Source of the DNA: Saccharomonospora iraqiensis subsp. paurometabolica YIM 90007
GTDB lineage: Bacteria; Actinomycetota; Actinomycetes; Mycobacteriales; Pseudonocardiaceae
Length of the DNA stretch: 37,064 nucleotides
Direction: 5' to 3'
Assembly: GCF_000231035.2 (NCBI RefSeq)
Contig: NZ_KI912263.1
Location: 25,183 to 62,246, forward strand
The position numbers were made by a program, and so were the translations under genes. The stretch's first letter is position 1. Every line of letters starts with the position of its first letter. Below the pieces are notes generated by a model. It was not told the DNA's origin. It worked only from the letters and a program-made list of their open reading frames with translations, and ran no database searches. Shown here piece by piece: positions 1-8,999 of the stretch.

Positions 1-27
1 CCGCCCGGCTCCCGGCCGCCCGGCTCC
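1..27. repeat. 15-bp tandem repeat, about 2 copies, at the end of the trmH-like gene
   Basis: The unit ccgcccggctcccgg (1-15) is followed by a second copy that matches for 12 bases (16-27). It lies just past the stop codon of the minus-strand RNA methyltransferase gene and is cut by the window edge, so more copies may exist outside. GC-rich inverted segments at 28-51 could help terminate transcription. It resembles other short repeats at gene ends in this window. Confidence 0.6.
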
Positions 28-51
28 TGACCGGGCGCGGCCGGCGGCCGG

Positions 52-714
52 TCACCAGGCCGAGCGCAGGTCCGCGTGTTGCCGGATCCAGGTGTGCATC
101 ACGATGCCCGCCGCCACCCCCGCGTTGATCGAACGGGTGGTCCCGAACTGCGCGATCGAGACCACCAGCGACGCGGCGGCCTGGGCGTCCGGCGACAGCC
201 CGGGCCCCTCCTGCCCGAACAGCAGCACGCAGTCCCGCGGCAGGTCCGCGGTCTCCACCGGCACCGCACCGGGCCGGTTGTCCACGGCGACGACGGCGAG
301 GCCGTGTGCGGTGGCGTACTCCACCAGACCGGAGACCTCCGGGTGGTGGTGGAGGTGCTGGTAGCGGTCGGTGACCATCGCCCCGCGCCGGTTCCACCGG
401 CGCCTGCCGACGATGTGCACCGCGGCGGCGGCGAACGAGTTCGCCGTGCGCACCACCGTGCCGATGTTGTGGTCGTGCTGGAAGTTCTCGATCGCCACGT
501 GGAACGGGTACCGCCGGGTGTCCATGTCGGCGACGATCGCCTCGCGGCGCCAGTACCGGTAGGCGTCGACCACGTTGCGCCGGTCGCCGTGCTCCAGCAG
601 TTCGGGGTCGTACCGCTCGTCGGTGGGCCAGGGCCCCTCCCACGGACCCACACCCACCCCGCTGTCGGTGGTCGACCATTCGGTCGGTCCCGGCGTCTCC
701 GTCACACCCGCCAT
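52..714 (-). CDS. TrmH/SpoU-family RNA 2'-O-methyltransferase
   Basis: Predicted SAM-dependent 2'-O-ribose methyltransferase acting on tRNA or rRNA in the cytoplasm. The three SPOUT (SpoU) motifs are visible in order: NIGTVVRTAN mid-protein, VLLFGQEGPGLS, and the C-terminal IAQFGTTRSINAGVAAG that forms the trefoil-knot cofactor site. At about 220 residues it is the compact form without a large RNA-binding extension; the N-terminal 30 residues are acidic and probably flexible. Which RNA and nucleotide it modifies cannot be read from the sequence. The start is uncertain: ATG at 714 or in-frame GTG at 723, neither with a strong ribosome site. It lies downstream of pyrE on the same strand, separated by a tandem repeat. 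Confidence 0.88.
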   Translation of the reverse strand: MAGVTETPGPTEWSTTDSGVGVGPWEGPWPTDERYDPELLEHGDRRNVVDAYRYWRREAIVADMDTRRYPFHVAIENFQHDHNIGTVVRTANSFAAAAVHIVGRRRWNRRGAMVTDRYQHLHHHPEVSGLVEYATAHGLAVVAVDNRPGAVPVETADLPRDCVLLFGQEGPGLSPDAQAAASLVVSIAQFGTTRSINAGVAAGIVMHTWIRQHADLRSAW

Positions 715-751
715 TGTCCCCACGGGCGGGACCGTTCCCCTGCGCAGGTGC

Positions 752-811
752 CGCTCAGCGCAGCCCCGCTCAGCGCAGCCCCACTCAGCGCAGCCCCACT
801 CAGCGCAGCCC
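752..811. repeat. 15-bp tandem repeat, 4 copies, including the pyrE stop codon
   Basis: Four head-to-tail copies of a 15-bp unit, two cgctcagcgcagccc (752-766, 767-781) then two cactcagcgcagccc (782-796, 797-811). Read on the minus strand each copy contains the last codons and TGA stop of pyrE, so the 3' end of pyrE has been multiplied into the gap before the methyltransferase gene. Unit length is a multiple of three, so frame and stop are kept whatever the copy number. Confidence 0.9.
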
Positions 812-1363
812 GAGGTCGTCGAGGTCGAGCAGCGACCGGTAGGGCAGCCCCCGCTCCTCGATCGCCTCGCGGGCGCCGGTGTCCCGGTCGACGACGGTGG
901 CCACCCCGACCACGGTGGCGCCCGCCTCGCGCAGCGCGTCCACGGCGGTGAGCACGCTGCCCCCGGTGGTGGAGGTGTCCTCGACGGCGAGCACCCGCTG
1001 CCCCGCCACCTCCATACCCTCGATCCGGCGCTGGGTGCCGTGCTCCTTCGCCGTCTTGCGCACCACGAAGGCGTCCAGCACCACGTCGTCGGCCGCCGCC
1101 GAGTGCAGCATCGCGGTCGCCACCGGGTCGGCGCCCAGGGTGAGGCCCCCCACGGCCACGTACTCCCAGTCGGCGGTGCGCTGCCGCAGCAGCCTGCCGA
1201 TCAGCGGGGCCGCCGCGTGGTGCAGGGTGGCCCGGCGCAGGTCGACGTAGTAGTCGGCCTCCGCGCCGGAGGAGAGCACGACCCGGCCGCGGATCACACA
1301 GAGCTCGGTGACCAGCCGGGCGAGTTCGGTCTTCGCCGCTCGGTCCAAGGAAGGGTTCGCCAC
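800..1363 (-). CDS. pyrE: Orotate phosphoribosyltransferase
   Basis: Converts orotate and PRPP to orotidine 5'-monophosphate, the fifth step of pyrimidine synthesis. The diagnostic PRPP-binding loop VLAVEDTSTTGGS is present near residue 125, preceded by a dimer-loop segment with FVVRKTAKEHG that supplies catalytic basic residues. Length (187 residues) is normal for actinobacterial PyrE, usually unlinked from the main pyr operon as here. Start is GTG at 1363. It follows the dehydrogenase gene on the same strand with a 39-bp gap holding a small hairpin, so co-transcription is possible but not certain. The stop codon lies inside a 15-bp tandem repeat. Confidence 0.93.
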   Translation of the reverse strand: MANPSLDRAAKTELARLVTELCVIRGRVVLSSGAEADYYVDLRRATLHHAAAPLIGRLLRQRTADWEYVAVGGLTLGADPVATAMLHSAAADDVVLDAFVVRKTAKEHGTQRRIEGMEVAGQRVLAVEDTSTTGGSVLTAVDALREAGATVVGVATVVDRDTGAREAIEERGLPYRSLLDLDDLGLR

Positions 1364-1382
1364 AGCGGCGAGTCTGACACGA

Positions 1383-1398
1383 GGCCCGCGGACGGGCC
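1383..1398 (-). terminator. Short hairpin between dehydrogenase gene and pyrE
   Basis: Perfect 6-bp stem GGCCCG/CGGGCC with a 4-base loop, ending 5 bp past the stop codon of the minus-strand dehydrogenase gene. No T-run follows, as is common for actinobacterial terminators; it may only attenuate. Confidence 0.35.
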
Positions 1399-1402
1399 GC
1401 CC

Positions 1403-2170
1403 TCAGGTGCGGTCCCGGCCGGCGAACCGGCCGCCGAGGCGTCGGACCACACCGCGCGGCAGGAGTCGCCCGACCGCGGCCACGATCTTGTAGCGCTTGC
1501 TGGGCACCGAGACCACCCGGCCCGCCCGCAGGTCCGCCAGTGCCTCGTCGACGACCCTGCGGGCGTCGAGCCACAGCACACCCGGGCCGGACTTGTCCAG
1601 CCCCGCCCGCGCGTGGAACTCCGTGTGGGTGAATCCGGGGCACAGCGCCAGCACGCGCACCCCAGAACCGTGCAACGCGGAGGCCAGGCCGTCCGAGAAC
1701 GACGTGACCCACGCCTTGCTCGCGGTGTAGGTCGAGCCGCGGCCGGAGAAGAACCCGGCCACGCTGGAGACGTTGACGATGTCCCCGCCGCCCCGTTCCC
1801 GCATCCCCGGCACCGCCGCGCGGGTCAGCCGGAGCACGGCGGTGACGTTGACATCGAGCTGGCGCTGCAGCGCCTCGACGTCGGCGGTCCAGAACTCGCC
1901 GGACAGGCCGAGGCCGGCGTTGTTGACCAGCATGTCGACCGGGGACCCGGTGAGTCGTCGTTCCACGGCGTCCCGGCCCGCCTCGGTGGCCAGGTCGGCG
2001 GTGAGGGTCTCGACCCGCACGCCGTGTCGGGTCCGGAGTTCGTCGGCGCGCTCGGCGAGTCGGTCCGCGTCCCGCGCGACGAGCACGAGGTCCCTGCCTT
2101 CGGCGGCCAGCGTGTCCGCGAAGACGGCCCCGATGCCCGCGGTGGCTCCCGTGATCAGTGCTACCGGCAT
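1403..2170 (-). CDS. Short-chain dehydrogenase/reductase (SDR)
   Basis: Classical NAD(P)-dependent SDR of about 255 residues. Visible motifs: N-terminal cofactor loop TGATAGIG (residues 8-15), the structural NNAG near residue 87, catalytic Ser in NVSSVAGF and the YTASK Tyr-Lys pair near residue 155. The family acts on many alcohols, ketones and acyl chains, so the substrate is not predictable; the nearest look-alikes are usually annotated as general SDRs with a hydrophobic C-terminal tail. The open frame extends 42 codons upstream, but the ATG at 2170 fits the family N-terminus and has a TAGTTT box exactly 7 nt before it, suggesting a leaderless mRNA. Confidence 0.9.
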   Translation of the reverse strand: MPVALITGATAGIGAVFADTLAAEGRDLVLVARDADRLAERADELRTRHGVRVETLTADLATEAGRDAVERRLTGSPVDMLVNNAGLGLSGEFWTADVEALQRQLDVNVTAVLRLTRAAVPGMRERGGGDIVNVSSVAGFFSGRGSTYTASKAWVTSFSDGLASALHGSGVRVLALCPGFTHTEFHARAGLDKSGPGVLWLDARRVVDEALADLRAGRVVSVPSKRYKIVAAVGRLLPRGVVRRLGGRFAGRDRT

Positions 2171-2177
2171 GAGGGTC

Positions 2178-2183
2178 AAACTA
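2178..2183 (-). promoter_or_regulatory. -10 box of leaderless SDR gene
   Basis: TAGTTT on the minus strand, 7 nt before the ATG at 2170, matches TANNNT and would place the transcription start at the start codon. No good -35 is seen and there is no Shine-Dalgarno sequence. Confidence 0.5.
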
Positions 2184-2279
2184 CCGCCCGGGCGATCACT
2201 ACGCTGATGACAGGCAGTATCTTGCTCAAACCATTGGGGGTACCCGCGAGCCTCACCCGACCGAGGGAATGGACTCCAG

Positions 2280-3083
2280 ATGGGAAACGGTGCCATCGAC
2301 TACCTGTCGTTCGTTCGCGGCTACATCGCGGCGACCGACGACGATGCCGCGGGGGCCGACACCGTCGGAGAACCGGACACCCCGCACAACCCGCACGGTC
2401 CGGACACGGACGGCCCCGGCGGTGGGATCGATCCCGACTCGTACGCGGAGGGGTTCGCGGCGGCGACCGAGCCCGTGGAGCACACGCTGACCTACCGCGA
2501 GCTCTCTCTCCAGGACGGCGGCCGGTTCGCCGGGACCCTCGACCTCGTCGACCCCTCACCGGCCCCGGTCGGCACGGACACGGAACCGGAGGAAGACGCG
2601 GAGCCGGAGGAAGACGCGGAGCCGGAGGAAGCCACGGAACCGGCGGCGGGGCCCGCGGCGGCCCCGGACCCGGTCCCGTCGGCGGGATTCCGGCAGACCG
2701 ACTTCAAGCAGGCGTCGCTCCGGGCACTGCTCAAGCACTACGACACGGAGTCGCTGCGGGCCGAGAGCCACCGGCTCCGGCAGGGGCGGTCGTCCACCGG
2801 ACTCGGCCCGGCGGAGGGCCCGGCCACCGCGGACGGGGACGCGCCGGTCGGGGGCCTGCTCGTCGCCGGGAACCCGGGCACCGGAGACCCGGACCCCGGC
2901 CCGGATACCGAAGGCCCGGGTACCGAAGGCCCGGTCGGCGAAGGCCCGGTCGGCGAAGGCCCGGTCGGCGAAGGCCCGGTCGGCGAGGATTCGACCACCG
3001 ACGGGCCGGGCGTCGTGGACGGTCCGGCCGGGAACGACCTCCCGCAGCGCCCCTCGGTGTCCGGGACGCTCGATCTGGACTGA
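2280..3083 (+). CDS. Acidic, repeat-containing protein of unknown function
   Basis: Family not recognised. The 267-residue product is strongly acidic and low in complexity, with no signal peptide or membrane segment, so probably a cytoplasmic and largely disordered protein. Most structured-looking parts are the N-terminus ([15 protein letters not shown]) and a helix-like basic segment near residues 140-167 ([20 protein letters not shown]). Two in-frame tandem repeats are present: three EPEEDA-type units (about residues 102-119) and six five-residue GP.xE-type units (about residues 207-236). A GAGGG ribosome site lies at 2263-2267 before the ATG. It is divergent from the dehydrogenase gene. 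Strict reading frame with acidic codon bias argues it is real. Confidence 0.7.
   Translation: MGNGAIDYLSFVRGYIAATDDDAAGADTVGEPDTPHNPHGPDTDGPGGGIDPDSYAEGFAAATEPVEHTLTYRELSLQDGGRFAGTLDLVDPSPAPVGTDTEPEEDAEPEEDAEPEEATEPAAGPAAAPDPVPSAGFRQTDFKQASLRALLKHYDTESLRAESHRLRQGRSSTGLGPAEGPATADGDAPVGGLLVAGNPGTGDPDPGPDTEGPGTEGPVGEGPVGEGPVGEGPVGEDSTTDGPGVVDGPAGNDLPQRPSVSGTLDLD
2583..2636 (+). repeat. 18-bp in-frame tandem repeat, 3 copies
   Basis: Three units starting with gaaccggaggaagacgcg (2583-2600), then 2601-2618 and 2619-2636, encode Glu-Pro-Glu-Glu-Asp-Ala type hexapeptides in the acidic protein. The third unit has diverged. Confidence 0.85.
2898..2987 (+). repeat. 15-bp in-frame tandem repeat, 6 copies
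   Basis: Six units of the form ggcccggtcggcgaa: two earlier variants (2898-2927) followed by four almost identical copies (2928-2987). They encode Gly-Pro-Val-Gly-Glu pentapeptides. Near identity of the last four suggests recent copy-number change. Confidence 0.88.
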
Positions 3084-3134
3084 CGGACCCACCCGGAACG
3101 CGGGAGCACGCCGGTCGACGGTCCGCACCCGCGG

Positions 3135-4145
3135 TCAGCGTCCCGCCGGACCGCCCTCGGTCTCGGCCGGGGTGGAGGCGCCCGCGTCAGCGTCCCCGGA
3201 CTCGTTCCCGGAACCGCCGGAGCCGGCCGAGGAGTCGTCGTCCCCGGAACCGGTCGTCACGGCCGTCCCGCCGGACGTGGCGCCCGACGTGGCGCCGCCG
3301 CCCGACGTGGCGGCGCCCGACGTGGTACTGCCCGACGTGGTGCCGACGGAGGCGGAACCGGAGCCGCCGGGGCCGGACGGGGGCGAATCCGTGGTGCCGG
3401 ACCCGCTCGCGGTACCCGTGTCCGCGCCGACCGGGTCGAGCTCGGCGTCCTCCAGCGCGGCACGATCCGACTCGGCGTCGGCGAGCGGCGTACGCGCGGG
3501 CGCCCCGTCCTCCTCGAAGGGGTCGACGATGTCGGCGATCTCGCCCAGGTCCCGCAGCAGCCGCTCCAGGCGCGACGGCCCCACGTTCGGCGCGACGCTG
3601 GCCAGCACCCACTCGTTCTCCAGCCAGGCGACCCCCACGTCCCCGCCGAGCCCGTCGGCGGCGTCCACGAGATCCTGACCGATCATCGTGCGTGCCCGGC
3701 CGAGGTCGTCGGCGAAGGCGTAGCGCTGGCCGACCGGGCCGAGTAGTTCGGGCATCTCGGCACGCTGGAACGGCACGCTCGCCAGCCACAGTTCGAGCAG
3801 CACGGGATGCACCCGGTTGCACCGCACGGCCACGATCACCGCGGGGATGACGCCGTCCGACTCGATGTCGAAGACGAACACCGGACGGCGCCCGTCGGCG
3901 GTGAACGTCGACCCCGCCACGACGTTGACCGCCCCCTGCGCCGCGAAGTAACCGATCGCGCCGCCGGACCACTGCCGGGGCAGCCCCTCGTCCTCCTCGA
4001 CGTACTGCCAGCCGCGCAACTCGGCCCAGCGTGCGCGCTCGCGGTTGCGCGAACTCTCCCTGGCGCGGTCGGCGGTGAGCAGGCCGAGCCCGGCGACCGC
4101 GGCGACGGCGGCGATGACGAACCAGATCCACGCTGGAATACCCAC
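3135..4145 (-). CDS. Membrane-anchored protein of unknown function with Ser/Thr/Gly-rich tail
   Basis: The N-terminus carries one hydrophobic segment (about residues 5-23, IWFVIAAVAAVAGLGLL) followed by basic residues, consistent with an N-terminal anchor and a cytoplasmic remainder. The central 200 residues look folded (AELRGWQYVEED... FDIESDGVIPAVIVAV... RLERLLRDLGEIADIV) and resemble actinobacterial uncharacterised proteins of this anchored type; no function is known to me. The last 100 residues are low-complexity Ser/Thr/Gly/Asp. Start chosen is GTG at 4145: a TACCCT box lies exactly 7 nt before it, while an alternative GTG at 4166 falls inside the clpB terminator hairpin. The gene lies downstream of clpB on the same strand. 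Confidence 0.75.
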   Translation of the reverse strand: MGIPAWIWFVIAAVAAVAGLGLLTADRARESSRNRERARWAELRGWQYVEEDEGLPRQWSGGAIGYFAAQGAVNVVAGSTFTADGRRPVFVFDIESDGVIPAVIVAVRCNRVHPVLLELWLASVPFQRAEMPELLGPVGQRYAFADDLGRARTMIGQDLVDAADGLGGDVGVAWLENEWVLASVAPNVGPSRLERLLRDLGEIADIVDPFEEDGAPARTPLADAESDRAALEDAELDPVGADTGTASGSGTTDSPPSGPGGSGSASVGTTSGSTTSGAATSGGGATSGATSGGTAVTTGSGDDDSSAGSGGSGNESGDADAGASTPAETEGGPAGR

Positions 4146-4152
4146 GGCGCAC

Positions 4153-4180
4153 AGGGTATCCGGCACGGCCCGCCGACCAA
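4153..4180 (-). promoter_or_regulatory. Promoter for leaderless anchored-protein gene
   Basis: Minus strand TTGGTC (4175-4180), 16-nt spacer, TACCCT (4153-4158), then 7 nt to the GTG at 4145. It overlaps the hairpin behind clpB, so the gene has its own promoter rather than reading through. Confidence 0.5.
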
Positions 4181-4194
4181 GATCAGCGGGCCGT
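4165..4194 (-). terminator. Hairpin terminator behind clpB
   Basis: Perfect 9-bp stem ACGGCCCGC/GCGGGCCGT with a 12-base loop, 45 bp past the clpB stop. No T-run. Placed between clpB and the next minus-strand gene. Confidence 0.55.
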
Positions 4195-4238
4195 GTCGCG
4201 CCGACTCGTTCGGCGGAGGCCCCGTGGAGAGCGGGGTG

Positions 4239-6854
4239 TTACTCCTTCCGGGTGACGACGAGGGGCTTCTCGCTGTCGACCGGGGACTCCGGGACGTCGA
4301 CGTGCACCGTGTCGCCGTCCCGGACCTCGCCCGCGAGCAGCTTGCGGGCCAGTTCGTCACCGATCGCGGACTGGACCAGCCTGCGCAACGGCCGCGCCCC
4401 GTAGACGGGGTCGAAACCGTTCAGCGCCAGCCAGTCCCGCGCGGCCGGGGTGACCTCCAGGGTGAGCCTGCGCTGCGCGAGCCGTCGCGCCAGCCGCCGC
4501 ACCTGGATGTCGACGATCTCGGTGAGCTGCTCGGTGTCCAGCGCGTGGAACACGACCACGTCGTCCAGCCGGTTGAGGAACTCCGGCTTGAAGTGCTGCC
4601 GCACCACCGTCATCACCGAGTCCGTGCGCTGCTGTTCGGTCAGCGCCGGGTCGGCGATCGCCTGCGAGCCCAGGTTCGACGTGAGCACGAGAATCGTGTT
4701 GCGGAAGTCCACCGTACGGCCCTGCCCGTCGGTGAGGCGCCCGTCGTCGAGCACCTGCAACAGCACGTCGAACACGTCCGGGTGAGCCTTCTCGACCTCG
4801 TCGAGCAGCACCACCGAGTACGGCCGCCTGCGGACCGTCTCGGTGAGCTGGCCACCCTGGTCGTACCCGACATAGCCGGGCGGGGCACCGACCAGCCGCG
4901 CGACCGAGTGCTTCTCGCTGTACTCGCTCATGTCCACGCGCAGCATCGCGCGCTCGTCGTCGAACAGGAACTCGGCCAGCGCCTTGGCCAGCTCGGTCTT
5001 GCCGACACCGGTGGGGCCGAGGAACAGGAACGACCCGGTGGGCCGGTCCGGGTCGGCGACCCCGGCGCGTGCCCGGCGCACCGCGTCGGAGACCACCCGC
5101 ACGGCGTCGGCCTGCCCGACCACCCGCCCGGCGAGCTCCTCCTCCATGCGCAGCAGCTTGCCGGTCTCGCCCTCCAGGAGCCTGCCCGCGGGGATGCCGG
5201 TCCACGCGCTCACGACGTCGGCCACGTCGTCCGGACCGACCTCCTCCTTGAGCATCACCTCGCCCGTGTCCTCCACCCGCTCCGAGGCACGGGTGGCCTC
5301 GTCCAGCTCCTTCTCCAGCGCGGGGATCCGGCCGTACCGCAGTTCGGCGGCACGGCCGAGGTCGGAGTCCCGCTCGGCGCGGTCGGCCTCGCCCCGCAGC
5401 TGTTCCAGCTGCTCCTTCAGCTCCCGGACCCGCTCGATCGAGCCCTTCTCGTTCTGCCAGCGCGCGGTCAGTGCGTTCAGACGTTCGCGCTTCTCGGCCA
5501 GCTCCCTGCGCAGCGTCTCGAGCCGCTCCCGCGAGGCGGCGTCGTCCTCGGCCGACAACGCCATCTCCTCGATTTCCAGACGCCGCACGGTGCGCTCGAC
5601 CTCGTCGATCTCCACCGGCCGCGAGTCGATCTCCATGCGGAGCCGGGACGCGGCCTCGTCCACCAGGTCGATCGCCTTGTCCGGCAGGAACCGCGCGGTG
5701 ATGTAGCGGTCGGACAGCGTCGCGGCGGCCACCAGGGCCGCGTCGGTGATCCGCACGCCGTGGTGGACCTCGTAGCGTTCCTTCAGCCCCCGCAGGATGC
5801 CCACGGCGTCCTCCACGGAGGGCTCGCCCACCATGACCTGCTGGAACCGGCGCTCCAGGGCGGCGTCGGTCTCGATGTGTTTGCGGTACTCGTCGAGCGT
5901 GGTGGCACCGACCATGCGCAGCTCACCCCGGGCGAGCATCGGCTTGATCATGTTGCCCGCGTCCAGCGAGGAGTCCCCACCTCCGCCACCGCCCGCGCCG
6001 ACGATCGTGTGCAGCTCGTCGATGAAGGTGACGACCTGCCCCTCGGACTCCTTGATCTCCTTGAGCACGGCCTTGAGGCGTTCCTCGAACTCGCCCCGGT
6101 ACTTCGCACCCGCGACCATCGACCCGAGGTCCAGAGCCACGACCCGCTTGCCGCGCAGCGACTCGGGCACGTCCCCGGCGACGATGCGCTGGGCCAGACC
6201 CTCCACGATCGCGGTCTTGCCCACCCCGGGTTCGCCGATGAGCACCGGATTGTTCTTGGTCCGCCGGGACAGCACCTGCACCACCCGGCGGATCTCGGTG
6301 TCCCGCCCGATCACCGGGTCGAGGTCACCGGCCTTCGCCCGCTCGGTGAGGTCGAGTCCGTACTTCTCCAGCGCCTGGTAGGTGCCTTCGGGATCCGGGG
6401 TGGTCACGCGGGCGGAGCCGCGCACCCGGGTGAACGCCTCCCGGAGGGCGTCCGGGGTGGCACCGTGCCGCTGCAGCAGCTCCGCGACCGGGCCGCCCTC
6501 CGCGGCCAACCCCACCAGCACGTGTTCGGTGGAGACGTACTCATCACCCAGTTCGGTGGCCAGCTTCTGCGCACGGGTGAGCGACGTGACGGCGTGGCCG
6601 TCGAACTGCGGCGTGGACACGGTCGCCCCGGTCGCCGAGGGCAGTCCGGCGGTGACCGGTTCGAGATCCTTGCGGACGACCGCGACATCGGCCCCGACCG
6701 CCTCCAACAGCGGCACGGTGAGCCCGTCGCCCTGCGCCAGGAGCGCACCGAGCAGATGCGCGGGTGAGATCTCCGGATTGCCCGCCATCGTGGCGGCCTG
6801 TGCGGCCGACGAGATCGCCTGCTGCGTCTTCGTTGTCGGGTTGAACGCGTCCAT
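4239..6854 (-). CDS. clpB: ATP-dependent disaggregase ClpB
   Basis: Hsp100 ring ATPase that, with DnaK-DnaJ-GrpE, pulls polypeptides out of heat-induced aggregates. All family parts are in order over 871 residues: N-terminal Clp_N repeats, first AAA+ module with Walker A GEPGVGKT (near 206) and Walker B VTFIDE, the long coiled-coil middle domain (about 410-530, rich in Glu/Arg/Leu, which separates ClpB from ClpA/ClpC), second AAA+ module with GPTGVGKTE (near 612) and VVLLDE, and the C-terminal small domain. Ribosome site AGAGGTGAGGG sits directly before the ATG. A HAIR operator 150 bp upstream predicts HspR repression, tying it to the dnaK operon 6 kb away. Confidence 0.98.
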   Translation of the reverse strand: MDAFNPTTKTQQAISSAAQAATMAGNPEISPAHLLGALLAQGDGLTVPLLEAVGADVAVVRKDLEPVTAGLPSATGATVSTPQFDGHAVTSLTRAQKLATELGDEYVSTEHVLVGLAAEGGPVAELLQRHGATPDALREAFTRVRGSARVTTPDPEGTYQALEKYGLDLTERAKAGDLDPVIGRDTEIRRVVQVLSRRTKNNPVLIGEPGVGKTAIVEGLAQRIVAGDVPESLRGKRVVALDLGSMVAGAKYRGEFEERLKAVLKEIKESEGQVVTFIDELHTIVGAGGGGGGDSSLDAGNMIKPMLARGELRMVGATTLDEYRKHIETDAALERRFQQVMVGEPSVEDAVGILRGLKERYEVHHGVRITDAALVAAATLSDRYITARFLPDKAIDLVDEAASRLRMEIDSRPVEIDEVERTVRRLEIEEMALSAEDDAASRERLETLRRELAEKRERLNALTARWQNEKGSIERVRELKEQLEQLRGEADRAERDSDLGRAAELRYGRIPALEKELDEATRASERVEDTGEVMLKEEVGPDDVADVVSAWTGIPAGRLLEGETGKLLRMEEELAGRVVGQADAVRVVSDAVRRARAGVADPDRPTGSFLFLGPTGVGKTELAKALAEFLFDDERAMLRVDMSEYSEKHSVARLVGAPPGYVGYDQGGQLTETVRRRPYSVVLLDEVEKAHPDVFDVLLQVLDDGRLTDGQGRTVDFRNTILVLTSNLGSQAIADPALTEQQRTDSVMTVVRQHFKPEFLNRLDDVVVFHALDTEQLTEIVDIQVRRLARRLAQRRLTLEVTPAARDWLALNGFDPVYGARPLRRLVQSAIGDELARKLLAGEVRDGDTVHVDVPESPVDSEKPLVVTRKE

Positions 6855-7006
6855 CCCTCACCTCTTGTGGTGCTGCTTTCGTGTTGTCGGCTTGTCGGGG
6901 TCGATTCGCGGTTACCGGCCACAGGAGGACGGATCACGCCCGCCCGGACGGCCGATGCCCGGTCGGACCCGTGTTGCCCACCCTCAACAAGAACAACGTA
7001 AGGAAA

Positions 7007-7027
7007 CTTGAGTGTGTTCCGCTCAAT
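7007..7027 (-). promoter_or_regulatory. HspR operator (HAIR) upstream of clpB
   Basis: CTTGAGT-N7-GCTCAAT (7007-7013, 7021-7027) matches the HspR inverted repeat CTTGAGT-N7-ACTCAAG with two differences in one arm. Located 153 bp before the clpB start in the divergent region shared with the symporter gene. On the minus strand TTGAGC inside the site could act as a -35, which would put the operator across the promoter. Confidence 0.85.
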
Positions 7028-7121
7028 CCGGACGATCTCCCGGTGAGAGGTAGGTAACTTTGCGTAACGAAATGCCGCAGGGTCTTGTCAGCCGTGCCCC
7101 TTTAGGGTCAGATACCGCACC

Positions 7122-8726
7122 ATGTCTGTGAACCACACCACGGAGGTCGCGTCGAGCCCACCGGCCGACCCGGCCACACACGTCCTCGCGGCCGAGGGAG
7201 GGACCCTCGCCTCGATCGAGGAAGCGATCAACAGCGTTTTCGACCCGTTGACGGAGGGCCTCTCCGCGTTCGTGTTCGCCGAGATCAGCATCGGCAGCAT
7301 CTCGTTCCCGTGGATCGTGGCCTGGCTGATCCTCGCGGCGACCGTCTTCACGATCTACTTCGGGTTCATCCAGTTCCGCGGCTTCAAGCTGGCCACCGAG
7401 ATCGTCCGGGGCAAGTACACCGACAAGACCGAGCCCGGGGAGATCTCGCACTTCGCGGCGCTGTCCTCGGCGGTGTCCGGCACCGTGGGACTCGGCAACA
7501 TCGCCGGTGTCGGCGTCGCGGTGACCATCGGCGGCGCCGGGGCGACGTTCTGGATGATCCTGGCGGGTCTGCTCGGGATGTGCACCAAGTTCGTCGAGTG
7601 CACCCTGGGTGTGAAGTACCGCGAGACGCACGCCGACGGCACCGTCTCCGGTGGCCCGATGCACTACCTGCGCAAGGGCCTCGCCGAGCGGTTCGGCAAC
7701 GCGTTCGGCCGAGGGCTGGGGAAGGTGCTCGCCGTCCTGACCGCGGTCATGCTGCTGTTCTTCGCCTTCTCCGGCGGCAACATGTTCCAGGCGAACCAGA
7801 CCTTCTCCCAGCTCAAGAACGTCACCGGCGGGGAGGACGGCCTGCTCGGCGGCGCCGGCGCCTCGCTGATCTTCGGCATCGTGCTCGCGATCGTCGTCGG
7901 CTTCGTCATCATCGGCGGGATCAAGTCCGTCGGCGCCGTGACCAGCAGGCTGGTGCCCGCCATGGCGGTGGTCTACATCGCCGCCTGCCTCGTCGTCATC
8001 CTCGTCAACATCACCAGCGTGCCCGACGCGGTCGGCCAGATCGTCGGCGGCGCGTTCGCCCCGGAGGGCGTCGTCGGTGGTGCGATCGGCGCCCTGATCG
8101 TCGGTTTCCAGCGTTCGGCCTTCTCCAACGAGGCGGGCCTCGGTTCGGCCCCGATCGCGCACTCGGCGGTCAAGACGAAGAACCCGGCCACCGAGGGCCA
8201 CGTGGCGCTGCTGGAGCCGTTCATCGACACCGTCGTGGTCTGCACGATGACGGCGCTGACCATCGTCATCGCCGCACCGCAGATGTGGCTGGACAGCAAG
8301 GCCACCCTGTTCGCGGGCGGCGAGCCGCCGAGCAACGAGCAGGGTGTCACCATCACCTCGGAGGCGTTCGGCACCGTGCTGCCGTGGTTCCCGTACGTGC
8401 TGACCGTCGCCGTGGCACTGTTCGCGCTCTCCACGCTGATCACCTGGGGCTACTACGGCCAGAAGGCGTGGATCTTCCTGTTCGGCAAGTCCCGGGTGAC
8501 CGAGCGGGTGTACCAGGTGCTGTACTGCCTGTTCGTCGTGATCGGCTCGGTGCTCACCCTGGGCAGTGTGCTGTCCTTCGCCGACGCCGTGCTGTTCATG
8601 CTCGCGCTGTTCAACATCATCGGTCTCTACCTGCTGATGCCGGTGGTCAAGCGCGAGGTCCGCTCCTTCCGGGACAAGCTCCGCTCCGGTGAGGTGAGCA
8701 AGGTCGACGACACGGTCCACAGCTGA
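7122..8726 (+). CDS. Sodium:alanine/glycine symporter, AGCS family
   Basis: Integral membrane importer of small neutral amino acids (alanine or glycine) driven by a sodium gradient. Family signatures are clear: SGTVGLGNIAGVGVAV in the early transmembrane part and RSAFSNEAGLGSAPIAHSA in the second half. About ten to eleven hydrophobic helices can be followed over 534 residues, usual for AlsT/DagA-type carriers; the first 50 residues form a soluble lead. Start is the ATG at 7122, with TTGTCA-17-TCAGAT 8 nt ahead and no Shine-Dalgarno sequence, so a very short leader is likely. It is a single gene closed by a strong hairpin; divergent from clpB. Substrate within the family is not certain. Confidence 0.93.
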   Translation: MSVNHTTEVASSPPADPATHVLAAEGGTLASIEEAINSVFDPLTEGLSAFVFAEISIGSISFPWIVAWLILAATVFTIYFGFIQFRGFKLATEIVRGKYTDKTEPGEISHFAALSSAVSGTVGLGNIAGVGVAVTIGGAGATFWMILAGLLGMCTKFVECTLGVKYRETHADGTVSGGPMHYLRKGLAERFGNAFGRGLGKVLAVLTAVMLLFFAFSGGNMFQANQTFSQLKNVTGGEDGLLGGAGASLIFGIVLAIVVGFVIIGGIKSVGAVTSRLVPAMAVVYIAACLVVILVNITSVPDAVGQIVGGAFAPEGVVGGAIGALIVGFQRSAFSNEAGLGSAPIAHSAVKTKNPATEGHVALLEPFIDTVVVCTMTALTIVIAAPQMWLDSKATLFAGGEPPSNEQGVTITSEAFGTVLPWFPYVLTVAVALFALSTLITWGYYGQKAWIFLFGKSRVTERVYQVLYCLFVVIGSVLTLGSVLSFADAVLFMLALFNIIGLYLLMPVVKREVRSFRDKLRSGEVSKVDDTVHS

Positions 8727-8747
8727 CCACGACCGACCCGTCCACGT

Positions 8748-8784
8748 GAGACCGCCCGTCCCCGGTCCGGGGGCGGGCGGTCTC
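8748..8784 (+). terminator. Hairpin terminator behind the symporter gene
   Basis: Perfect 11-bp stem GAGACCGCCCG (8748-8758) / CGGGCGGTCTC (8774-8784), 22 bp past the stop codon. No T-run. Confidence 0.75.
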
Positions 8785-8999
8785 GCATGATCGGCGCGAG
8801 AGCGCATGTCCGACCGGCGTCCGGGAGGCCGCCTACCGCGACCGGCGTACGGGACCTAATGTGGTCGCCGGACCGCTCGGCCTGGAAGGTGAACCCCGTT
8901 GTTGCCCGTGACAGTGCGCTCGCCGTGGCCGCGCTCGCTGTTGCCGTCGGTGCGGGTCTCGCCCGCGCGGACGGTCCGGACCCCGCCGGGGTGCGCGCG

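Noticed and set aside
575-3850. A 1091-codon open frame on the + strand
   Set aside because: It runs antisense to pyrE, the SDR gene and the anchored-protein gene and across the acidic-protein gene in another frame. Composition is Arg/Gly/Pro-rich without domains, a typical high-GC shadow.
3807-6767. A 986-codon + strand open frame over clpB
   Set aside because: Entirely antisense to the well-conserved clpB gene; His/Arg/Gly/Pro-rich with no recognisable motif.
8787-8999. Upstream extension of the flavohemoglobin-like gene with a hydrophobic stretch
   Set aside because: The extension starts 2 bp after a terminator hairpin, lacks a ribosome site, and flavohemoglobins have no such leader. Kept only as a low-probability alternative start.
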